Below are positions 31,895-40,500 of a stretch of DNA of 44,587 nucleotides, one piece after another. The position numbers and the translations under genes are program-made. Below the pieces are notes generated by a model. That model was not told where the DNA came from. It did no database searches and was given only the letters and a program-made list of their open reading frames with translations. Source of the DNA: Clostridia bacterium (GTDB lineage: Bacteria; Bacillota; Clostridia; UMGS1840; HGM11507); assembly GCA_017554615.1 (NCBI GenBank), contig JAFZHY010000010.1, positions 1 to 44,587 on the forward strand, read 5' to 3'. Numbering within the stretch: the first letter of the stretch is position 1; each line of letters starts with the position of its first letter.

Positions 31895-33079
31895 TTACTG
31901 AAAATAAAATTTCTGCCTTTCATATGCCCCTGTAAGATATGCTAATATAACACCAAAATTAGTTATAGGAATTCTTTTTTCTTTAACCGTTTTTATTCTT
32001 GATTCCATTGCTTTTTTAGTTATCATACAGCCTCCGCAATGAATAATAAGAGAGTATTTTTCTAAATCTTCGGGGAAAGAAAAGCCTGATGAAAATTCAA
32101 AGTTAATTTCTTTTCCTGTTTTCTTTTTTAATAGATTTGGAATTTTAACTCTTGCAATATCCTCGTGAGAAGTGTTATGAGTACATACCTCGCTTATTAA
32201 AACAAAGTCTCCGTCTTTAAGGCTGTCTATCGCTTGTGCACTTTTAAATAAGGTTTCAAAATCTCCCTTTTGTCTTGCAAGAAGCATTGAAAAGGATGTA
32301 AGCCTTAAATTTTTTGGCACAATTTCATTAACTTTTTTAAATGCTTGTGAATCGGTAATAACAAGCTCAGCCTTTATTTTATTTAAAAGATTTTCTAAAT
32401 TATTTTCGTTGCATATATGGCAGTACGCACCAATATCAAGGCAACTTCTTATAGTCTGCACCTGAGGAAGTATAAGTCTTCCCTCCGGCGCTTCTGAATC
32501 AACAGGAATAACCAGCACTATATTATCATCTTTATTTACAAGTCCTGAAAGTAGTCCGTCTTCCTTTTTTTCCTCTTTAAGTTTAAGTATGAGAACTTCT
32601 TTTAATTTATCAACGCTTTCTTCATCAAATGATGAAACAAAATAAGCATTTTTAAATTTTGTTATTGCATCCTGCTTTTCGCAACTATCTAATAAATCTG
32701 ATTTAGAGATAACGGTTAAAAACTCAGTATTATTTTTTTCTAAATTTTCTTTTAGGGTTTTATAAGTTTTCTCATTATAGTTTTTAAAGTCAACAACTAT
32801 TATACCAAAGTCCACCTGATTTAAAATGTCATATGTTTTTTTGTTTCTTTCCTTGCCTAAAGTGGTAGTATCATTTGTACCTGCAGTGTCAATAAACACA
32901 ACTGGGCCAAAACCAATAAGTTCCATCGCTTTTTTTACTGGATCTGTCGTTGTTCCTTCCTGGTCAGAAACTACTGCAAGGGGCTGATTTATAATTTTAT
33001 TAAATAGTTGAGATTTTCCCGAATTGGTATCTCCGAAAATACCTATATGTTTTCTTAATGAATTTGGAGTATTGTTCAT
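31895..33079 (-). CDS. hydF: [FeFe]-hydrogenase maturation GTPase HydF
   Basis: A 394-residue scaffold protein on which the hydrogenase diiron site is assembled before transfer to HydA. The N-terminal GTPase domain has the P-loop GDTNSGKS near residues 16-23, the switch TTTDPVKKA near 43-51, DTAG near 64-67 and the SKSDLL nucleotide-specificity motif. The C-terminal iron-sulfur domain has the ligand pair CTHNTSHED near residue 300 and HCGGC near 350, the HydF CxH...HCxxC pattern. CAGGTGG precedes the ATG. It lies 26 bases after an AraC-type regulator gene on the same strand, far from hydG in this window. Confidence 0.95.
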   Translation of the reverse strand: MNNTPNSLRKHIGIFGDTNSGKSQLFNKIINQPLAVVSDQEGTTTDPVKKAMELIGFGPVVFIDTAGTNDTTTLGKERNKKTYDILNQVDFGIIVVDFKNYNEKTYKTLKENLEKNNTEFLTVISKSDLLDSCEKQDAITKFKNAYFVSSFDEESVDKLKEVLILKLKEEKKEDGLLSGLVNKDDNIVLVIPVDSEAPEGRLILPQVQTIRSCLDIGAYCHICNENNLENLLNKIKAELVITDSQAFKKVNEIVPKNLRLTSFSMLLARQKGDFETLFKSAQAIDSLKDGDFVLISEVCTHNTSHEDIARVKIPNLLKKKTGKEINFEFSSGFSFPEDLEKYSLIIHCGGCMITKKAMESRIKTVKEKRIPITNFGVILAYLTGAYERQKFYFQ

Positions 33080-33105
33080 AAAACCACCTGTTTACTGTTT
33101 TTATA

Positions 33106-33930
33106 CTATGTAACCGTAAATACCAGCACATCTCTTATTGTTTTTCTGTACTTGGCAGGGCTTACATTTTCCTGTTTATTAAAATATCTGCTAAAATAAT
33201 GAATATCATTAAAACCCACTTTATAAGCAATCTCCCCTATCGAATAATCGCTTATTGATAAAAGTTCCTTTGCTTTTTCTATTCTTAAGTTATTTAAATA
33301 TTTAATAGGCGAAAGTCCAAAGTTTTTTGAAAATTCCCTGCATAAGTGAGATTGGGATACTAAGAACATATCAGCCAGGTCTATGAGAGACACTTTTTTA
33401 GAATAGTTAAAATCAATATACGCCTTTATCTTAGATGCTAAAGAAGAATGACGCTCATAAGAAACAAGCATTTTTTCTTCGTCTTCTTCCATAAGGCTTT
33501 TCTGACGGGTAAGATATATTATTATCTGTGATATAAAGTTTTCAACGCTTTTTTTATAATAAGGCCTAAGTTCCTTACACTCGTCAATTATTTTTAAAAT
33601 AAGGTTTTTTATTTTATTATCCTCTTCGTAGTGAATTACCCCTATTGTACGCGCTATCGCATCAATTTCTTCATCAAGAATGTCAAACTTTATTTCATAA
33701 GTGGTAATATTACTTGTGTTAAGGTCAACTCCGTGTTTAACATTAGGCTCTATAAACACAACATCCCCTTTTTTAACATTTAAAAGGTCTTCTTTGATTA
33801 TAACATTCCCCTCGCCTGACGCAATGTACATAAGCTGATAAAAATTATGAGAATGAACATTTGTATTATTAGTCTGCTTCTCATATTTGTATTTTATTAC
33901 CACATATGTTTTTATGTTTTGTTTTTCCAT
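33106..33930 (-). CDS. AraC-family regulator with cupin sensor domain
   Basis: A 274-residue transcription factor. The N-terminal cupin (about residues 10-95; HSHNFYQLMYIASGEG and FIEPNVKHGVDL) probably binds a small ligand. The C-terminal 100 residues hold the two AraC helix-turn-helix units: LADMFLVSQSHLCREFSKNFGLSPIKYL, then the signature IGEIAYKVGFNDIHYFSRYFNKQENVSPAKYR (each split here by residue positions near 185-212 and 232-263). GGTGGTGA precedes the ATG. Such regulators often control sugar genes, so the neighbouring beta-helix gene is a candidate target. It is also probably cotranscribed with hydF. Confidence 0.9.
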   Translation of the reverse strand: MEKQNIKTYVVIKYKYEKQTNNTNVHSHNFYQLMYIASGEGNVIIKEDLLNVKKGDVVFIEPNVKHGVDLNTSNITTYEIKFDILDEEIDAIARTIGVIHYEEDNKIKNLILKIIDECKELRPYYKKSVENFISQIIIYLTRQKSLMEEDEEKMLVSYERHSSLASKIKAYIDFNYSKKVSLIDLADMFLVSQSHLCREFSKNFGLSPIKYLNNLRIEKAKELLSISDYSIGEIAYKVGFNDIHYFSRYFNKQENVSPAKYRKTIRDVLVFTVT

Positions 33931-33969
33931 TCTTTATCACCACCGATAAAAAAATATTTTGATAAGCAA

Positions 33970-34012
33970 ATTTTAGCATAACAATTTTAATATGACAATA
34001 GTATAAATGTCA
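33970..34012 (-). promoter_or_regulatory. Promoter and dyad of the AraC-hydF operon
   Basis: Minus-strand TTGTCA (33993-33998), a 17-base spacer and TAAAAT (33970-33975) preceded by TGC, an extended -10. TGACA (33993-33997) and TGTCA (34008-34012) form an inverted repeat over the -35, a likely regulator site. TTGACA is also present upstream. Confidence 0.65.
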
Positions 34013-34058
34013 AAAATGTGCAAATATTAAATTTGTAATAAAAAAATATAAAAAAAGG

Positions 34059-34087
34059 TTGACAAAGATTTATATATTTGTTATAAT
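34059..34087 (+). promoter_or_regulatory. Consensus promoter of the tRNA-Ser pair
   Basis: A perfect TTGACA (34059-34064), a 17-base spacer and a perfect TATAAT (34082-34087), 15 bases before the first tRNA. Confidence 0.92.
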
Positions 34088-34102
34088 CAGTTCTGCTGAT
34101 AT

Positions 34103-34189
34103 GGAGAGGTGTCCGAGTGGTTTAAGGAGCTGGTCTTGAAAACCAGTGACACGAAAGTGCCAAGAGTTCGAATCTCTTCCTCTCTGCCA
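34103..34189 (+). tRNA. tRNA-Ser (anticodon UGA)
   Basis: An 87-base class II tRNA with a long variable arm. The acceptor strand GGAGAGG pairs with CCTCTCT, the anticodon arm is CTGGT-CTTGAAA-ACCAG with anticodon TGA, the T-arm contains GAGTTCGAATCTC, and CCA is encoded (34187-34189). It reads UCN codons, chiefly UCA. It is the first of two serine tRNAs behind a consensus promoter. Confidence 0.96.
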
Positions 34190-34201
34190 GATAAATGTGA
34201 T

Positions 34202-34223
34202 GGGCAGGTTTTTTAACCTGTCC
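34202..34223 (+). other. Hairpin between the two tRNAs
   Basis: GGGCAGGTT pairs with AACCTGTCC around TTTT. It has no long T-run, so it looks like a processing signal or weak attenuator between the tRNAs rather than a full terminator. Confidence 0.4.
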
Positions 34224-34256
34224 ACTACAATTTAATAAACAATTTTTTTCGGTTAT

Positions 34257-34347
34257 GGAGAAGTACTCAAGAGGCCGAAGAGGCGCCCCTGCTAAGGGTG
34301 TAGGTCGGGAAACCGGCGCGAGGGTTCAAATCCCTCCTTCTCCGCCA
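34257..34347 (+). tRNA. tRNA-Ser (anticodon GCU)
   Basis: A 91-base class II tRNA. The acceptor GGAGAAG pairs with CTTCTCC, the anticodon arm is CGCCC-CTGCTAA-GGGTG with anticodon GCT, a long variable arm (GTCGGGAAACCGGC) follows, the T-arm contains GGGTTCAAATCCC, and CCA is encoded at the end. It reads AGC/AGU. Prophage genes begin just beyond it, so its 3' end is the likely phage attachment site. Confidence 0.96.
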
Positions 34348-34348
34348 T

Positions 34349-34401
34349 AATTAAAAGCCTTGATATGACAGTAAAACACAGTTGTATCAAGGCTTTTAAT
34401 T
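34349..34401 (+). terminator. Terminator-like inverted repeat after the tRNAs
   Basis: Perfect 17-base arms AATTAAAAGCCTTGATA and TATCAAGGCTTTTAATT enclose 19 bases, followed by a short T-run. It starts two bases after the tRNA and may end its transcript. Confidence 0.65.
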
Positions 34402-34424
34402 GTTTTTCCAAGCAACAAATAATT

Positions 34425-34511
34425 TCATAAAATATCATAAAAATACATATTATTCGGTGTCAAATTTGGTGTCAAAATAAAAAATAATATAACTTTGAAA
34501 AGTAGAGTGTA
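34425..34511 (-). pseudogene. Possible remnant of a phage integrase tail
   Basis: A minus-strand open stretch ends LTPNLTPNNMYFYDIL before a stop. A repeated LTPN or FTPN near the extreme C-terminus is something I associate with clostridial phage tyrosine integrases. It corresponds to the direct repeat GGTGTCAAA at 34456-34464 and 34468-34476 (12-base period). The same repeats could instead be arm-type integrase binding sites. The rest of the 34402-34510 stretch shows nothing clear. Confidence 0.25.
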
Positions 34512-34545
34512 AAAAAGGATGCAATTTTTCTTGCATCCTTTTAAA
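34511..34545 (-). terminator. Terminator of the prophage late operon
   Basis: AAAAAAGGATGCAA (34511-34524) pairs with TTGCATCCTTTTAA (34531-34544) around TTTTTC; on the minus strand it is followed by T6. It lies immediately past the stop of the giant phage gene. Confidence 0.85.
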
Positions 34546-34546
34546 T

Positions 34547-37500
34547 TTATTTGTTTTTTTCCTGACTATCAACATTATTGATAAACCAAACTCTTATATG
34601 TTGCGAATCAGGCATATCATGAAGAGGACTCATAGTATTTACATACTTTTCTCTTTCCTTTTTGCTAAGTATAGTTTTCCCGAGTTGTTTCTTATATTCC
34701 GAATAACCTTTAAAGGTATAGAAAATTTCATCTTGATATTTTCTACCATTATGAAGATTAAGCATTTGTTTAAAAATCTTTGTCTGCTTATCTCCTAAAG
34801 GTTTGAGTTTCTCAAGATATTCCTGACCCTTTTTAGTTGAATATGCACCAAACATAAGTGTTTTTGTTTTATCCCCAGCTGTAGTAATAGGAAATCTCAA
34901 CTGCCCCTTATTCGTATACGAGCCTCCTGCAGATATATCCTTAACCCCTTTATATGTTCTTGCAATTTGTTTGCCACCATACGGAAGTAAATAGGAAGCA
35001 GCAAAATCAACAATATCATCTTCTTCGATAGTTCCTGCAATTGTTTTCGCAACCATATTTGTTATTTGTTCCAAACCAAATACGCCTACTCCATATCTCG
35101 AAGGGTCATCATCGCCGAATATTTCGCCTCTTAGCTCCTCATCAGGAATGACTGCAGAAGCAATTACACTTGCATAAGGCATTGAAGACATAATTCCTCC
35201 ACTCGCACGAAGCGTCGCCTGACCAATATTCTTATGAATTGGTTCGTCATCTTTAAACTTATCTATCATATCTGATATTATATCTACAATGTCAGGAATA
35301 ACTTTATCACCAAAAACCAATTCGGCGAGAGAATTAAGCGCCCATGCAGATGCAGAATAAAGCAAAAATGCAATTAAATCTCCTTGTTTGCCTTTTTCTT
35401 TCATTATCTCCCATGTGTTTGCTACCTCAACCTGGAACGGTGCTATTGCCTGGATAACTTTACTCTTTTGCATAAGAGGAAGTTCGCCAATTCCTCTACC
35501 TGCTACAGAACGTCTTGTTGTCCTGTCAGCATAGAGAACAGGGTTTTCAAGTTTTTTTCTAACTCCCTCAGAGTAAGCAGAATACCATATATAAGTTGTT
35601 GCCGCTTTATCCCCTGCAGTAAGCATTAAATTACAAAGTTTCGCAGGTGTGTATTTAATGCCTTTTTTAAATTTAGAAAAAACGTCATCAAGATATCTTT
35701 CTTTTAAAAATACACTTTGATTTATAATGTTGTTTCCACTCTTTATATCAAGGACCATAGTTTTAATACCATTTCCCCAGTCTAATGGATTCTTGATATA
35801 CATTGCAGCATTTGGAAGATTGAATACTTGAACAACTGCAGTTCTCAAATTACCAACAATAGCATTTGCCCTGGCTCTGCCTCCTACCCATCCAACAACA
35901 TTCATTATTTTTCTTGATAATTTATTCTGAACACTTCTATCTGAGGCATTGGTTTTACCTGCCAAGTCATTTGTCCACTCTATAAGGAATTGAATATATC
36001 CGTTAGCATTTTTTGTTAAAGTTGTATCTTTTATAAAAGAATTGATAACTTTTCTCATATGTCCTATAAATGGTTCTATATTAATTTTATATTCTGCATT
36101 TGGAATATAATTTAAAATCGCACCAACACCGTCAGCCTTATAATTTTTATCGCCTTGTCTATGTTGTAATGCTCCCCACCATTTGGTTAAAGGTTTTGTA
36201 TTTTCAGAAATTTTAATTAAATCAGGAGATATTTGAATATCAGTTTTTAATATATTCATTAGGGATGATACACCCCCACCTTGTTCCTGAAAATGTCTAT
36301 AATAATCCTTTCTTGGTCTCAAACGCCTATTTGTGTATAAATTATCTATTCTTTCTTCAAGTTCTTTAATCTTTTCATTGGCTTTTTTCCTGGTTTCTTT
36401 ATCAAGGCTATCCTTCTTTTCATTAAGAGTGTCAATAGATTTTTGTAATTTTTCAACATCTTTCTCTACATTAGGATATATTTGTTTTAAAACTGTGTTA
36501 ATTTCGTCTATGTAATCGTTATACATTTTGCGAAGCAACTTATCCGCCTTAACAATATCTTCCCATTTTTCAGGAAATTCCGTCTTTAAATCCTGAAGAG
36601 TATAAGAAACAGGGGTACCTTTCTTTTGTGGTTTCACTCCTTCTCCATACCACTGAACTGCTGCAGACTCTTTTGAACCCATTTTAATACCTAAATCCTT
36701 AACTATCGTATTATAAACATAGTTAACTTTATCCTTAAGCCTGTCAACATAATCTCCTTTAGCATCTTCCAAAGGTCTTTCAATTAAGTTGCCAAGCCAA
36801 TTTCTTACCACTTTGGATTTATTTGAAACCATATCATTATTTCTATATATATCCTTGCCGTCAAAAGTCATTCCCAATTGATTACCTTTTATAAACTGTG
36901 CAGGAACTGTTTGGAAGTTCTCAAGAGTGTAACTATCAATATCGGGAACATCCTCAAAAAGTTCTATGTATTCGGTTGTATCAATGATATTATTACTTTT
37001 TTTGTCCACCATGTTTAAAATCTTTTCAACAGTGTCAATATCCTTATCATTCTTGAAATTTTCAATTTCTTTATTTAGTTTTGAATTATAATCATTCATT
37101 TCAAGTTCGGTAAGTTCGCTGTAAGGTCTTCCTGATTTTAATTCAATATATTTATGTTTCTGCTTGTTAGTAATTTTATCTGAACCTTTTCTTACCTCAT
37201 TTTCAAAGTTAGAGATAAAATATTCATCAAAAGCAGACTTTAAAATACCTTCAAAATATTCTCGTGTCAAACCTTCCTTTTCTCCAGCTTCAATTACAGA
37301 CATATTTTCCTTTGATATAGATTTTATAACATCAGAAATTTCTCTTAACTGGTCTGCAGAGTTTATAACTTCATCTGAAAATACATCTGGGTATGAATTA
37401 CATAATTCCTGATAAAAATCATCTATTCCCCTACCCTCATTATGATTAAGTAACAATCTACCCATATTGGCCCTTCTAAAACTTTCTGCTTCCGGAAAGT

Positions 37501-40500
37501 CTCTTCTTACCTCTTCGGAAAAATGAAGTTTTGTTGTTTTAATAAGTTCTTTTAATTCTTTATACTCATTATATATACTGTCGTCAACAACCTTTGAATT
37601 TTTTTCAAGGAGATTAAATAAGGAACTTGTTATAACGTCAGAAGGAGTGTTTCCCTGCTCCACTTTCTTAAGTGCAGAATTTATTAAAGATTTCAATTCG
37701 GTTCTTTGGTTAACCGGGATAGAAAACTCTTTAAAAATCTTTTGCGATACCTTATGTCTTATATCTTCAATTTTAGAAACACTGTCGTTTCGGGAAATAA
37801 GCATCGTTCTATTTTGTGCTTCGAATTTCTCAACCGTTTTAGATTCTGATGTGCCAGAATCTTTTGTTATGGAATATTTTTTTGTATCTTGCATAGAATT
37901 ATTATTGACAATAGGTTTCTTATGTGGTATATTGTCTTCAAGAGAGGTTTGGCCGTATTTTACAGGATAGTTTTTCAACTCGTCCTGATAGCCAACCTCT
38001 CTTATATTATTTAAATCATAAAAATAATCTTTGCCATTTTTGCTTTTTCTTACGACAACCGTTCCTCCATACACTATTCCCGTATTATCTAAACAAAAAT
38101 GGGTTTCATAATAATCCCATCCATTAGATGCGTCATATCCAGCATGATTTTTTATTTTTCCATCTACTATTAAATCCTTTGAATGTTTTTTATTTCTCCC
38201 TATTTTCACTATATCGCTCAATATTTCTATCGCAGTTAACTTTTCACTGTATCTTTCTACTTTTTCTCCTGGATATAAATATTTGCCAATTTGGTCAATA
38301 TTTACAACGTCCTTACTTTCTAAAATAGTAATTTCTTTATCTTTGAGATTATCTACAAAAAATTTTTTTATAGCCTCTTTGTGCGAATTAAAACTACTTG
38401 CATTTATCAGTTTTTTATCAAGGAAAACTATATCACCAAAGCCTTTAATATTATGGATAGAATATCTAATATAATCCTTACCTTTTACAACATCATTATC
38501 CCCTGCAAGTTCTCTGAACTTTCTTGCCATTTTCATAGCATAGGCTTTTTCACTGTTTCCGCTTAATTTATGGATTATTTCTTCAAAGAATTCCATAATA
38601 TCACGGAACACCGCTTTTATACCTGTATCTTTATTGGCCAGGCGTTTTAAAGCGGCAGGTTCAGAGTTTATAAGATACTCACTTATCTTACCTGCAATTT
38701 CATAATCTATCGCTTCATTAAATTCTTCTTTTGAAAGATTGCTATATACTTCTTTATAATCTTTTTCCAGTTGGGTTCTGAATTCTTTTTCATCAGCATA
38801 ATTATTTTCAATAAGAAATTCCTGATAGGCATTTGACTTTAAGAGACTCTTACGATATGCGCCATATCCTTTTTTGTTTTCTACAAAGTGAGTAAGTTCA
38901 TGCACAACAGCATAATCAAGCGCTTTTTTATGTGCAGGATTTAACACTATTTTTTTGTTTCGGGCATCATAGAATCCTGCAATTTCTACAGGAAGAGTTA
39001 CATCATATTCAAATGCAAGGCCTGTCTTATCTGATATGGCAGCGATAATAGAATTTGCTCGGGAATTTTCTTTTCTTTTAGTTTCTAAATAATTCCTTAT
39101 AGTAGTCTCAGCATTACCTTTAATTTCAACGCCTGAATAGATTTCAAAAATTTCCGGATTTGCTATTAATGCTTTAATGTTAGTTTCAGAAATAACTGCA
39201 CCGCCCATTACTCTGGAGAGCGAAGATATAATCTTTCTTGTTTCGGTATCGTTTTGAGAATTTTGCATATAACTATTATTGACAGTATTATCAGGTTGTG
39301 ATAAACTGTTATTAATAGGAGTATTTGCAGTGGGCGTTTTGGACGTTTCTTCAGGAGTTATACTATTGGAGACCTGCGATACTCCATTTTTATTTATATA
39401 AGCACTCACTATTCTTAAAGTTTTGTTTTTTGTCTCTGGAACTGCCTGTACAACATAAAAAGTACCATTTATTTTTTTTGAATAAATTACTGTGTCAGCC
39501 AATCTTGTATTACCATTCTCATCTATAGTTGTAAAGGCACTGGATTTTCCACCATACTCAATATTATCAAAGTTATTAAGAACATATTGAATTCGTTCAA
39601 AATCTGATATATCTGCCATACTTTTATCGGCAAGACCGTCTTTCCCATGCCTTTTGATAATATGTTCAACAATATTCTTATCTAATGACACTTTATAATT
39701 TTCCACATTTAAATTAAGTAATTCTTTTATTTTTCCAACTGCCCTACTCGTTACATTTTCTAAGTAAATTCTTTTTCCAGCAGTACCCTGAATAACATTA
39801 TTTATAAATTCTCTTATACGAGGATTTCCATATTCTACATAATCCTTTATAACAGTTTGCATATCGTATGGATATTCAGATATATCCTTAGATAATTCTA
39901 CGGATGTTGAATTATTCTCTGCAGTTGTTTCGTTTAATTTGAAAATATTAACTCCGTCTTTTATAGCATTTTTTGCAAGTTTTCCTAAAGTTTCAGAGGA
40001 TATATCTTTTATATCTTTTTCCTCTATTTGTGAGGCAAGACGGATATTTTCTTCCACACCGCTTGTTTTAGCATAATCCACTGCTTTTTTAATAACTTCT
40101 CCCGAGAACGACAAATCTTTTATAGTATTTCCCATATCTTTGTTATTTACCGTTTCTGCAATTTTGTTTGCAGTGCCAAAAGTTGCCGCTTTTACTCCGC
40201 CTGAGAAGATACCTATAACCATACCTGCTTTAAAGCTGTCATTCATCATACCGAGTTCTTCTTTTGTATAATGGGAGAAATCAAGACTTTTTTCAAAGAT
40301 TTCAAAAACATTTAAAATTTTGCCTTGTTTTGCATATTTGGAAGATGTTATTTCCATTCCTGACTGAAGCCATTCTTCCGAGCCTTCGCCAAATGAATTT
40401 AAAAACAGTTTGCCGACATTTTTTGCAGATTCTACTGCAATTTTTGCACCTTTTTCCGACATGCCTCTTTTTACAAGTCCTTTAACTATTTTTGACGCAG

